Below, piece by piece: positions 1 to 12,380 of a stretch of 64,000 bases of DNA. The DNA is from Trematomus loennbergii (lineage: Eukaryota; Chordata; Actinopteri; Perciformes; Nototheniidae). How positions within the stretch are numbered: position 1 is the first letter of the stretch; the number at the start of each line of letters is the position of its first letter. The DNA is taken from positions 1 to 64,000 of the forward strand of contig JAAOOA010001146.1 of NCBI GenBank assembly GCA_012861695.1, given 5' to 3'. The notes under the pieces were generated by a model. It saw nothing but the letters and a program-made list of their open reading frames with translations. It was not told the DNA's origin and searched no databases. Position numbers and translations under genes: made by a program.

Positions 1-211
1 TTTAAAATGCTTGTTCTCTGAATGGAGCGATCTCCATTCGATCAGATCAGAAACTAACATGTATCTGCTCTGTCCAAACTCACAACAACGTCCTAAAGAC
101 AGAATTAAAGCAGCGACTGTATTCACGACACAGACAGTCTGTGGTTTGTACATGTTTAACTTCTGTCTAGTTTCTGAACAGATATGAGGAGCAGTGAGGA
201 GTTGATTAAAG

Positions 212-235
212 ACACACACACACACACACACACAC
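212..235. repeat. (CA)n microsatellite
   Basis: A run of about 12 CA dinucleotides. The same tract occurs at the same place in unit 2 (23,322-23,349, interrupted) and unit 3 (58,074-58,105, longer), so its length varies between paralogous copies. Confidence 0.95.
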
Positions 236-667
236 TTTTGCATTTCAAAGTATTGCTTGTTCATACAGTTGAATGTTTGAGCTTCACTGTGCCCTGCTGA
301 ATGATGTATGTGCAGAGTTGGACCCTTGAAGGCTGTTTCTTCTGCTCTGAAATTGAATATATTTGTTACATATTAATAGAATTTTAGATTTTTGATTTGA
401 TTTTGGATTTGTGAATGGGAGAAGTACCAAACTAATTATTCATTTCATTTTATATACGGTAATACTAAGGAGGCATAGGCCTATATGATGATATAATGTT
501 TGACATTATTGATATTAAAAAAGTGATTTGTTTTCCATGTCATTCATGTGTTATTTATTTGTAAGCTCCAAATCCAAATGTTTCCCTCAATGGCCTTTGT
601 GCCCTGAAAAAATGTGTGACACCAAAGGCCAAATGGCCTTGCCCCTAAAATGACGAAAATCCAAGCC
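236..667. other. Non-coding unit sequence without recognised gene
   Basis: AT-rich sequence conserved in all three units (compare 23,350-23,785 and 58,106-58,568). No coding potential is seen. It appears to be the right part of a segment that interrupts the Tc1 element (complete in unit 2 as 22,647-23,785). Confidence 0.6.
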
Positions 668-1456
668 TGATCCTCAGTAGTGGATCTTTGCAGCAATTGG
701 ACCATGAAGGCCTGATTCACGCAGTCTCCTCTGAACAGTGGATGTTAAGATTGTCTGCTCCTTGAGCTCTGTGATCATTATGTGAGCTCTAATCTGAGGT
801 GCTTTAATTTGCGGTTTCTGAGGCTGGTAACTCTGATGTATTTATCCTCTGAGCAGAGGTAACTCTTGCTCTTCCTTTCCCGGGGGGGTCCTCATGAGAG
901 CCAGTCTCATCATAGCATTCGATGTTTTTGCGACTGCACTTGAGGATACATTCAAAGTTCTTGACATTTTCCGGATCGACTGGCCTTCATTTCTTAAAGT
1001 GATGATGGACGGTCGCTTCTCTTTACTGGGTTGAGTGGTTCTTGCTATAATATGGATTACAACAGCAGTCAAATAGGGCTTTCCACTGTGCACTAACTCT
1101 ACCTCTGCTCAACACAACTGATGGTCTCAAACACATTAAGAAGGCAAGTCATTCCACACATTGACTCTTGACAAGGCACACGTGTTCATTGAAAACCATT
1201 CCAGGTGACGACCTCATGAAGCTGACTGAGAGAAGCCAAGAGTGTGCAAAGCTGTCATCAAGGCAAAAGGGGGCTACTTTGAAGAATCTAAAATAAAAAT
1301 CATATTCTTGATTTTTAACACTTTTTTGTTCACTAGATAATTCCATATGTGTTCTTTCATAGTTTTGATGTCTTCAGTATTAATCTATAAAGTAGAAACA
1401 CATTTAAATAAAAAACATTGAATGAGAAGGTGTCCAAACTTTTGACTGGTACTGTA
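668..1456 (-). mobile_element. Tc1-like transposon, 5' part (degenerate)
   Basis: Reading leftward from a terminus near 1,456, the sequence has a Tc1-type inverted-repeat end (CAGTACCAGTCAAAAGTTTG) followed by a decayed transposase N-terminus at 1,093-842. That region carries a paired-type helix-turn-helix block (KEKRPSIITLRNEGQSIRKM then NVSSSAVAKT), which in this family binds the element's own ends. The DDE catalytic part is absent here; related catalytic-part sequence survives only in units 2 and 3 (22,413-22,646 and 55,783-56,331). The copy cannot be functional. Orthologous copies lie at 23,786-24,592 and 58,569-59,106. Confidence 0.8.
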
Positions 1457-2033
1457 TATAAAAAACACACATATTTTAATATTGAGCAGGTTCCCTCATC
1501 TATAATCATTTATACAAGCGCAACTTTGAACATGTACAGCAGTAAAATGCAACATACACAATAATCAAGAAACAACATAAATGAAACTCACAGGGAACAT
1601 TTTACTGCACCGTCATTACTTTTACATAAGAAGGTGCCGTCAAATGTTCTGTTAATACTTGCATACTTTTACTTAAATAAGGTTTGAATGCAGGATTTAA
1701 ATTTGTAACAGAGTATTGTAATTCTATACTGTAGGCGTAGTGTATCTGTGAACGATCCCAAATACAATTCCTTGTTTACATTGCAGCTAGTGCTACGCCA
1801 GAAGAAAAAACCCTTTTTCATTTTGAACTGGAAGTGGAAAGGGGCTGGGCTACATGAGGTGACTTGAGCCAACACAAATACACAATAGGTGGGACTAAGA
1901 AAGATAATGTGAAAATATAAAAACAAAGGCATTAATTAGGGCTGCAAAATGTCTCCCATTGTAATGGTGATGAGATTTTTAAATGCTAACACTTAACAGT
2001 TTGTTCTGACTGTGTGTTTCCTGTTTCCTGCAG

Positions 2034-4433
<2,400 letters not shown>

Positions 4434-5537
4434 AGAGAGGCGAAGTCCCTCCCCTTCCGGTGGACCTCCATGGGACCTGATTTCGGAAAAATTATGTATT
4501 GAAGTCAATGGAGAGAGAAAGATTATCTTTCGATCCCGTTTGAATTGTGCCACGAATTACACATATGATGTTTGTCAATTTAAAAGATAATTTTGCAAGT
4601 CAAAAAAAATAATATAGTCGTAAAACTGTGAAGTAACACATTTGTTTGTGTGAAACGCTAAATGAACTAAATCTCCGGTCTCGCACAATAACACACCGTC
4701 ACTGCTGTCTTGTCAAAAAAAGGATTGACTACCCTCACTATGAATGTCATGCAAAGCTGCCTGCCTGCTTGCCTTCCTTTGATTCTCTCTGTACTGCCTG
4801 GTCTTTTTAATGTTTAATGTCAACCATTTGTGCAGATAGCATGAAGTGCAAAAGATCGCCGATGCTAATGTAGCGTTAGCGTTAGCCTTTCTCCCCTGGG
4901 CTTAAATTGTGTATTATAGAATGATCACACCGGTGACAGTAAGGGTTCACGAAATATGACTACTACTCTTACTGTTTAACATTGTGGGTTACTTAATGTT
5001 ACTTCATGTTGAGGCTAATAAAAATGACAAGGCTGTAATGCTAACTCACGTGCTAGCTACTAGCTATGTAGCTAACTTGATGAAGCCACTCCTGTTCCTT
5101 TCATCAGACGGGAAGCGAAAGAACGAGCAAGACCCATTGCTGGTATGATAACAACCTGGTACTAAGCATACAGGCATCTTGTTAAAGTTATCTTATCTTA
5201 GCCAGCGCCATATAGATAGATTATATCTATATGGCGCTGATTTTAGCTATCTCTTAGTGGAGGAAAACAATTGTGACATCACTTACGCGACTCTGGGATT
5301 CGTAGTCTTTCTAGTTGCGTATTTTTCATAGTCTTATATTTCAACAGTTTTACAACAAACTGTGACTTTTTTTACATGAAAATTTTTTTAAGATTGACAA
5401 ACATCATATGTGTAATTCATGGCACAATTCAAACGGGATCGAAAGATAAGTTTTCTCTCCCCATTGACTTCAATGCATTATTTTTCCGAAATAAGGTCCC
5501 ATGGACCGCAAGTAGATGGGCGTGACTTCGCCACTCT
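4434..5537. mobile_element. 1.1-kb DNA transposon with about 150-bp terminal inverted repeats
   Basis: The first and last roughly 150 bases are inverted copies of each other, with termini AGAGAGGCGAAG and CTTCGCCACTCT. Units 2 and 3 have the empty site (ATTACATAGGATG), which shows insertion with an AT duplication at 4,432-4,433 and 5,538-5,539. The interior carries no transposase, so it is non-autonomous. The superfamily is not recognised. Confidence 0.85.
5203..5239. repeat. Perfect 16-bp hairpin inside the transposon
   Basis: CAGCGCCATATAGATA at 5,203-5,218 is followed by a 5-base loop and its exact reverse complement at 5,224-5,239. It sits in the interior of the inverted-repeat element, away from the ends. 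Confidence 0.9.
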
Positions 5538-5665
5538 ATAGGATGAACAGCACGATCCACTCTGCTGGATTCTGCCCTTCTGGGCTTCCTGGCTCTGCGC
5601 TATGTAGCGCTGATTGGCTGTGGGTGGGCCAGACGTGCATGTGGGTGGGCCACATGCAATACTTC

Positions 5666-6087
5666 AGTTTTGTATTATAGCAGCTATCGGATGGAATCAA
5701 TACATGGGCTGCACAGGTTGTCATGTCCGAGTCCGGCTATCACGTAGAATCATAATGAAAAGGTAAAATGTGCCTGTAGAAAACGGCTTATGCCACAATA
5801 GGATAGCAACAAGTAGTCAAGATAGTCAGTTTAGCTTTGGTTGCTGTTGCATAACTGCGGTCAACTCAGCCATCTCTCGCGTTCGCTTGGTCAAATCAGC
5901 AGCTATTCATTTTTGAGTGCGCAATTAATAGCGCCTTTACGGTAATCGCTGTACAAGAGTAAAATAATGCATGTTTTTTTCTGCTTTATTTTACCTTTTC
6001 ATTATGATTCTACTTGTGATAGTCGGACATGACAACCTGTGCAGCCCATGTATTGATTCCATCTGATAGCTGCTATAATACAAAACT
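5666..6087. repeat. Fold-back element with about 100-bp inverted arms
   Basis: The left arm (5,666-5,770) and right arm (5,988-6,087) are near-exact reverse complements, starting AGTTTTGTATTATAGCAG and ending at AGGTAAAAT. They flank a spacer of about 217 bases without coding sequence. It may be a MITE or the collapsed ends of a larger element. No target duplication was resolved. Confidence 0.8.
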
Positions 6088-6839
6088 TCTGCCTGCTCTC
6101 CACAATGATCAATAACAGCGAACGGATGGTCAAAGTAAGGTACAAATAAACAGAATCACACGAAGCCTGGTTAGTGTTGCCTGACTTTATAAAGTGTGTT
6201 TGTTTATAAGTGTGTGGTTGCCTTCTAGTCACTTTGCTCAGCGCTACTGCTTGTTACAACTTTCATTTTCCGTACTCGCCATAAACTGTTATTATGGCTC
6301 AGGTTAATCTCGCCCCCTTCCGACGTGAGCGTGGTTCTTGGTTCTTGCCGGGTAGCCAAGTGGGGTCAGCTAAGAACCGGTGTTCGGTGTTTAGAGCCGA
6401 CTCCGCTGCGGCTGAAACAGGAAGAACCAGTGCTAAATCAGGCTGAGTGTGAAACAAGAGCTATTAGGCTTGTTCAAGACAAGCGAGACCTGCGCAGACC
6501 TGCGCAATTGCGATCAACGTCTTGCTAGTGCGTTGCATGATGGTTAGTCATTTTGTCCGACTTGCTCTGGAGGCTCGCCTACATGAGACGTTGAAATCTC
6601 GCGGGACAAAGACGCCCGCAGACTTGAGAGCGAGGCGCGACGAGGCGCGACGAGGCGCGACGAGGCGGCGCAGTTTCTCTCCACGGGCTGCGGAAGCAAA
6701 ATGCTTGATGGGAAACGACTCGCTGGTATCTCGAGCTGAGCGCTCATTGGTGGGTTTTACCCCGTGCTGGGGATGAAACTTTCCATTGGCTCGGCTAAGT
6801 GTGTTGTTGTTTTGTGTCAGTTTTACGTCGCCACTTCCA
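6088..6839. other. GC-rich non-coding stretch with a 10-bp tandem repeat
   Basis: No gene is seen. About 3.7 copies of the decamer CGAGGCGCGA run from 6,631 to 6,668 in a CpG-rich context (about 6,480-6,790). The open frames crossing it are by-products of the GC-rich repeat. The stretch looks like transposon-derived DNA, but no termini were fixed. Confidence 0.6.
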
Positions 6840-7232
6840 TTCACATTTTTCATCATTGTTCCACAATGTTTATCATCATGAAATTAATATTTTATACAAT
6901 ACTTGCACTGCTTACCGTTTTCATACTTTATATATCTTAGCATTCATACACACTGTTAATACTGTTCATACTGCTCATAGGCTACTGTGTATATCTAGTG
7001 TATTCATACCCCTCACTGTTTATTCATCATTCAATTCATTCTATATTTTATTCTGTAGATTGTGTACATTACTTTTCACTTTACTGCTTGTTGCACTCCT
7101 GGTTAGAAGCTAAACTGCATTTCGCTGTCTCAGTACCTGTAATCTGTGCAATAACAATAAAGTTGAATCTAATCTTGAGCAGGAACAAATGTATTTACTT
7201 AGTACATATCTGACATTAACGATTAAACACAT
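6840..7232 (+). mobile_element. LINE-type 3' tail repeat
   Basis: An AT-rich stretch ends in CAATAAAGTTGAATCTAATC, a 3' end typical of fish non-LTR elements. A matching copy lies inverted at 33,290-33,665. The apparent proteins on this strand (Phe/His/Tyr-rich) are shadows of the repeat. The exact clade was not resolved. Confidence 0.65.
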
Positions 7233-7234
7233 TT

Positions 7235-8290
7235 GTGCATTCTTTAGAAGAGAGAAACTTGCTCTTTCATAGGCCTACTGGGTCAGGCTACAAGGAAGTG
7301 GAGAGGAAAATATCACAAACAGAATACTACAGGATTGCTGGGAATATACAAAGTTCAAGGGGCGTGGGTTTGGCTGGACAAGTAAGGAGAGAACGAGGAC
7401 ATATGGAGTGGAGACCATCACGTTTGCCAAAGCAAGCCCATTTAGCCGTGTTCCCCCATGGCTTTCCCCAGAAGCTATATAGATGTGAGTTTCATAGAAA
7501 GGAAAAAGAGTGGCAAATAAATGAAGTGGGAATTAAAACGAGTATGTACCTGAACGAAAAGTATTAAAATTACCTCAAAATGTATACAGATGGATCTAAG
7601 AAGCAAGAATGCGTGGGGATAGGCGTGTATATACCAGAATTCAAAATATCAATCTCAAAACGAGTGTCACATAACTTATCAGTTCATACAGCAGAAATAA
7701 TCGCAGCAATTATTGGGCTACAATAGGTTGAAGAGGTCAGACCTGATAGGTTAGTGATATGCACAGACTCACTATCTGCTTTGAAAAGCATACAGTCGAC
7801 AATAACACAGAAAGGAACAGACGGGAGGAGATCATCATCACTAGACTCAGACTGGATCATACAGGATTAAACGGCACGATGGTTGGATGTTTATAATGGG
7901 AAAAGGTGGAACACATCATATTACACTGCAACATGTACAAAACAGAGAGGGAAAAACTAAGAGACAGGGTCAGAGAGGCAGGAAGGGAGTGGAGCCTGAT
8001 GGGGACACTGGGAACAGAAGGTGAGGGGGTAAGAGCTACCAGGAAGGGAGTGGAGCCTGATGGGGACACTGGGAACAGAAGGTGAGGGGTAAGAGCTACC
8101 AGGAAGGCCATTTTTAAGTATTTGAGTGAAACAGGATTGATTGGAAGAATTTAAAACAATACAGTGGTATAATTCCACAAGTGGTGATAGGATGATATGG
8201 TGATACACACTCTTGTACAGTAGGTGGCGGTATGCACCTTAAAGTTGTTTGCAATGCGCCAAAAACCGAGAGAAGAAGAAGAAGCCGACT
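7235..8290 (+). mobile_element. Nimb/I-like LINE, ORF2 C-terminal fragment and 3' tail
   Basis: The reading frames give the end of a reverse-transcriptase connection region (7,247-7,567). A ribonuclease H core follows: YTDGSKK with the first Asp, HTAEIIAAI with Glu and CTDSLSALKS with Asp, about 7,580-7,830. Next comes a C-terminal domain around HCNMYKTERE and then a 3' UTR ending in GAGAGAAGAAGAAGAAG. The frame is broken by a stop just after HTAEIIAAIIGLQ, by frameshifts, and by loss of the last third of RNase H. The class copies itself through target-primed reverse transcription; this piece is 5'-truncated and dead. Related pieces lie at 10,430-10,775, 35,880-36,880 and 36,881-38,545. Confidence 0.75.
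7985..8107. repeat. 61-bp minisatellite, two copies, inside LINE ORF2
   Basis: The unit starts GGGAGTGGAGCCTGATGGGG and ends GCTACCAGGAA. Two copies are present, the second lacking one G. The homologous LINE at 36,339-36,643 has five copies. Confidence 0.95.
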
Positions 8291-8372
8291 CCGAGCTGTC
8301 CGACTTCAGGCGAGCTTTTTGAGACCTCCCCCGGCTGCAATCGGCTATTCTCGTCTACTTTCGAGGCGAGCC
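8215..8372 (+). repeat. LINE tail plus GC-rich segment, inverted match to 32,826-32,998
   Basis: The stretch from GTACAGTAGGTGGCGGTATG to the GAGCCCCCCC run matches the complement of 32,826-32,998 almost throughout, including the (GAA)n tract and the segment beginning GCCGACTCCGAGCTGTCCG. The two copies flank different LINE tails. Confidence 0.75.
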
Positions 8373-8721
8373 CCCCCTAACCCCGTTCCCACTTAGATTG
8401 TTAGAATTCATTGTATATAGTTGTACGAACATTACATTTTCTCTGCCAATAACGAGACAAAAATATATATCATTATATATTTTATTATGGATTGAACATG
8501 AACAGAAGTGCTTGTATTGGCAGATGATCGTGTGCCACTGTGAAATAATGAGGCCTAATTGAAACAATTACAAATACTGCTTATCGATCCGGTTCTTTAA
8601 CAGTATTTGGATTTTTGTTATTTTTTTAAGGGAAGAATGAGATAAATTGGAAACAGAATTAACATTGATTTCTTGTATGTATAGTGTGGATTATGGGCTG
8701 CTAGCACACATGACATACCTG
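8373..8721. other. AT-rich stretch, nothing recognised
   Basis: No coding sequence, termini or known repeat was recognised in these bases. Confidence 0.5.
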
Positions 8722-9960
8722 CAGTGGTGGTAGTAACTAAGTATATTTACTCAAGTACTTTACTTATGTTGAGGTACTTAAGTATTTCCACTTTTGCTTC
8801 TTTGTAATTCTGCTCCTCTATATATATTTAATACCTTTAGTTACTTTACAGATGTGGATTAATGATGTGAAATATAATCAACTCTTAAATCAGACTTTAG
8901 TTACACCTGGAGTAAATTCACAAGCTACCCTGCAGTATACTACTTTTACTTAAAGTGGACCTATCATGCTATATTTAAATTATATATTGTAGGGCCATAC
9001 CTATATAAGGTATATTTATACGTTTCGGTTTTCAAAATACCAAACAGATCATGCATTTTAGCCATGCCTCATTTCGCTCTATGTGCTGTTTGCTGTCTAC
9101 GGGTCTGATTCTGCTGACCACGCCCCCCTGCAGAAGAGGGGAGACGTGCTCTGATCAGCTGCTGGGCTGTCAGAAGAGGGGGAGAAAAAGAGATCTCCGT
9201 CCTCCGTGTTTTATTATATAGAGTCGTTATTCATTTGTTTTAAAGCTCAATAAATAACAAAGAAGACCTTTGACCGGCACTTTTCTAATTTTGTCCGGAA
9301 GATTTAAACTTTAACGGACATCTTGACCGGCAAAAGAAACTGAAACTGAAACTCTGCCGCACGGTCCCCTCGTTCCTTGGAAGAGGCGGAGAGGTGGGTG
9401 TTTGTCATCTGCTGGTGGACTAACCGGAGAGAATTACAGTGCTTGCCTCGACGGGGAGGGATTGCATTGAATTAAAGCAGCGGGAGCAAACGCTTGCCTC
9501 GGGGAGGGAGAAAAAAAGCCACAGCGGAGAATAAACAGAAGGGTAACCATGGTAACTATGGGCGGGAAGTCTTCTTCGCTGCTTTTGTGGCAGACTACAG
9601 CGCCACTTACAGGCCTGGCATATGTACTACAGCGTCTCCAGCGCTTTCGAGCGGCAATGGCCGGCCGTGGCCCAACCCCACATTCCCCTGATTGGTGGAG
9701 AGTTGGCCCAATAGCTGTAGCGCCACCGTCCTGACGTCAGGACAGTGTTCAAATCTGGATCAGTTTTTATCAGATCCGTTGCAGCCCCTTTTTTTAGAGA
9801 TTTGGGTATGGAGGAAAATAGAGAGGTTGTGTTTTCTGACACTTGGTGAGTTCCCTGGAACACCGGGGACACATATTCATGTATAAAAGACGTACAAAAG
9901 TGCATTTTGCATGATAGGTCCCCTTTAAGTACTTGATCTGAGTACTTCTCCCACTCTAAA
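8722..9960. mobile_element. CAGTGGTGG-type fish repeat, interrupted
   Basis: It starts GCAGTGGTGGTAGTAACTAA and continues with the ACTCAAGTACTTTACTT motifs of a very common fish repeat. The sequence resumes after 9,928 as GTACTTGATCTGAGTACTTC. The TTAA-flanked element at 8,954-9,924 is inserted in it. A second copy lies in inverse orientation at 54,800-55,372. Confidence 0.7.
8954..9924. mobile_element. TTAA-flanked non-autonomous DNA transposon (971 bp)
   Basis: The ends AGTGGACCTATCATGC and GCATGATAGGTCCCCT are inverted and flanked by TTAA at 8,950-8,953 and 9,925-9,928. A shorter relative with the same ends and TTAA duplication lies at 59,328-59,815. TTAA targets are typical of piggyBac- and Kolobok-type elements. 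No transposase is encoded. Confidence 0.8.
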
Positions 9961-10066
9961 CGTAATTGGGGCAACAGAACTCTGATTTAAGGAAGTTGAA
10001 AACGGTGGATTTCTCCGTATGAATATGATGCCTTTTGGCCAGCTGATGGACAGATCGCTCGTGTTT

Positions 10067-10095
10067 CCCCCCCCCCCCAGGTTGGGAACCACTGC
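10067..10095. mobile_element. hAT-type terminus
   Basis: The C-run followed by AGGTTGGGAACCACTG is the reverse of the CAGTGGTTCCCAACCT end common to hAT elements. The other end was not found, so only a terminal relic is claimed. It is duplicated at 35,507-35,545. Confidence 0.5.
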
Positions 10096-10429
10096 TCTAA
10101 AACATCATGAGGATGTTGTTCAGTCTGAATGCTGGCCAGGAAAGCCATCATGGTGAAATGGGTCGGGGAGGACCCCCACCCCCCCCATCCCCCCATGTGG
10201 AAGACACTGAGGTATTGAATCTGGAGATAATGAAACTCTGTCTGGATGGAAGGTCGAATGTTTCCCGACAGAAGTGCTTTATTGAGCAGCAGAAAAGCAC
10301 ATGTTGCTGGCTTGAAGTCCGGGAAGAGAAGGGAAGAAGAGAAAAGAGGGCACACAGTAGGTATACAGTAGGTACAGTCAACATATGTGTCCGTGCGGAA
10401 ACAATACCCCCAACCCGTAGTTCCATGAG

Positions 10430-10775
10430 TGAATTATGTAACATGAGTAAATTAGTGATCACTACACAGTCGACAATAACAGTTAGAAGATTTAATCATT
10501 GAACTTAACCATTGCTTACTGAGACTTCAGAGGAGGGGATAGATGTGCAGTTATGCTGGGTGCCTGCACATGAGGGGGTTCAAGGGAATGAGCATGCTGA
10601 TAAGTTAGCAAAAGAGGCGTTACGGAAGGAAATAGCAATACCAGTTTCACTTGGAAAAGGAGAAGGAATGATGATGATGAGAGATATGGTGATACACACT
10701 CTTGTACAGTAGGTGGCGGTATGCACCTTAAAGTTGTTTGCAATCCGCCAAAACCGAGAGAAGAAGAAGAAGAAG
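10430..10775 (+). mobile_element. Nimb-like LINE fragment, RNase H end plus 3' tail
   Basis: The frame at 10,519-10,665 encodes the last part of an RNase H domain (VQLCWVPAHEGVQGNEHADK), then jumps to the 3' tail GTACAGTAGGTGGCGGTATG and a (GAA)n tract. Unit 3 keeps the missing 0.6 kb (36,108-36,740), so this copy has an internal deletion. The tail ends right at the zinc-finger 5' UTR. Confidence 0.75.
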
Positions 10776-11055
10776 AAGCTGGGTCCATGTGGTGTCTCGT
10801 CGCTACGGTTCTCTCTCTCTGTGTTCCTGAGAAAGTGTGTGTGAGCTCCAGCACTACTGATCCATCATCTGTGTGTCTGGATAAACCTCTGAATGGACTC
10901 TGTGCTCTTTTTTCTGGAGCGTTTACCTCGGACTATCGGAGCTAGCTTAGCATGCTAGCTGGAAACACGTTTGCAACACTAGTCAGATTGAGAGTTTGAT
11001 GGAGAGAGAAACGGTGTGTTTAACGGAGTCTGCAGGGAAAGGTGATCTAGGAAAC
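10776..11055 (+). promoter_or_regulatory. Presumed 5' UTR and promoter-proximal region of zinc-finger copy 2
   Basis: This stretch is conserved with 38,551-38,827 in unit 3. It lies between the LINE (GAA)n tail and the ATG at 11,056. No TATA box was identified, and the transcription start is unknown. An in-frame upstream ATG at 10,996 could extend the protein by 20 residues. Confidence 0.5.
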
Positions 11056-11248
11056 ATGAGTAAAGTCCAAATGCTGCTGTCGTTGAAGAAGCAGCGACTC
11101 ACTGCTGCTGCTGAAGAGATATTTGCTCTGTTTGAACAAACAATGGCAGAGCTCGAGGAGGAGCTGTCTCTTTCCAAAGAGGAGAACAAGAGACTCCAGA
11201 AACTACTGGACGCTGTTTTACAGCCTCAGCTTCGGATACACAGAGCAG
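11056..11248 (+). CDS. C2H2 zinc-finger gene copy 2, exon 1 (N-terminal helical domain)
   Basis: The exon encodes MSKVQMLLSLKKQRLTAAAE and continues through IFALFEQTMAELEEELSLSK to PQLRIHRA. It ends in phase 1 at a GT donor (11,249). This Leu/Glu-rich block is the usual first coding exon of many fish zinc-finger genes and probably forms an amphipathic helix for protein contact (inference). I chose MSKVQ because the family starts there. It should splice to exon 2 at 25,169, about 13.9 kb away; exon 1 phase and exon 2 phase agree and give a GAC codon at the junction. The intron is almost entirely transposon DNA. This exon itself is intact. Confidence 0.75.
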
Positions 11249-11411
11249 GTCTGTTCCCTTTACTCTCCATTAACACTTTAAACTCTTCAGTAGCACTTTA
11301 TTATCACATTATTATGTTTGTTTATTGTCATTTGAACAATGACAAATATTCTCATGAATATTAAACACAACAACAATATTCGCCTCAATTCAACCTGGAA
11401 CCTCTCTCATA

Positions 11412-11414
<3 letters not shown>

Positions 11415-11457
<43 letters not shown>
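11415..11457. repeat. (GT)n microsatellite
   Basis: About 21 GT dinucleotides in intron 1 of zinc-finger copy 2. It is absent from the corresponding place in unit 3. Confidence 0.95.
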
Positions 11458-11460
<3 letters not shown>

Positions 11461-11841
11461 ATGAACTATAGTATACTATAAGAGTTGTATAGTAAGTTTG
11501 TAATGTTCTATAGTATTTTTTACCAGCTATCGTATTACTATAGTTTTTTCTGTAGTGCCATTTTACTAGCTATAGTAGCCCTATAATATTTCAATAGTAA
11601 TACTATGTATCTAGATCTTTGTAGTATTCCTATATTATTTTAAATAGTATAACTATAGTATAATATATAGTGTTTCTGTACTGTAGTTGTTTTTTGAACA
11701 CACTATAGACCACTCCTATAGTAATAGCATGATATTGTCATAGTGAATGCATATTATTATATAGTGTTTGTAAAAGTATTACTATAGTGTTTTTTATTGG
11801 TGTTTCCGTATTAAGACTATATTATTTTAAATAGTACTACT
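11458..11841. repeat. ACTATAG-rich degenerate palindromic repeat
   Basis: The motifs ACTATAGTA, CTATAGTA and ATAGTATT recur about every 20-40 bases with no fixed period. The core CTATAG is self-complementary. The tract ends abruptly at the left LTR at 11,842 and is missing from unit 3. Confidence 0.75.
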
Positions 11842-12365
11842 TGTGGGGGAAACTTCTGTGTAGCAATGCATGGAGTCACCGACTCAGGAAGGAGACACGG
11901 TGAGAGTTGGAGCTTTGATGTCAAACACTGATGGGTTTATTTCAGAGTATCGGCCGGAGGATTCACATCACAAATCAAAGAGTCAGAGGTTCTGACTTTA
12001 CGGGAGAGTTGCCACGTCAATTCTGAAGAGCCTCTCTCTATGCTAGACCTTTTAACTGGTTCACAGAGAGTAATCAACATCTCTGAAGGAGTAGACTAAA
12101 CAGCTGGGAACACTGAGCCACCTGCGTCCGACACTCATGGCCTCAAATATTTCACATCTTAGAGTCCACAAACACCGATAAAGAAGTGCCTCAGTGTTCT
12201 CACAACAATTACCATTCGTGCCAGACAAGTTGACCGGTCACAAACTGGTAACAACAACACATATGGCACCAAGGCCTTTCCTTAAAGGAGATGACAGACG
12301 TCAGAGTAGATCATAAAACGTCACAGAGCAAAAGGTTAGATATCTAGAAGAATTATTCCTTAACA
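11842..12365 (-). repeat. 3' LTR of LTR family 2
   Basis: Shares the sequence of the LTR at 48,078-48,598 with roughly ten substitutions and a few short indels by eye. It has TG..CA ends. Confidence 0.85.
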
Positions 12366-12380
12366 GTTCCTCTCTTTTTA
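12366..12380 (-). other. Polypurine tract of LTR family 2
   Basis: The minus strand reads AAAAAGAGAGGAAC directly before the LTR start TGTTAAGG, the expected plus-strand primer for LTR replication. Confidence 0.75.

Noticed and set aside
6998..7213. Phe/His-rich membrane-like protein
   Set aside because: It is AT-rich LINE tail; the inverted copy at 33,318-33,620 has the same frame with scattered changes and no start or domain.
11056..11248. KRAB, or the cyprinid FiNZ N-terminal domain
   Set aside because: The residues (MSKVQ.. followed by an EEELSLSKEEN helix) do not match the KRAB or FiNZ patterns I know. The exon fits the separate N-terminal type seen in many other fish zinc-finger genes.
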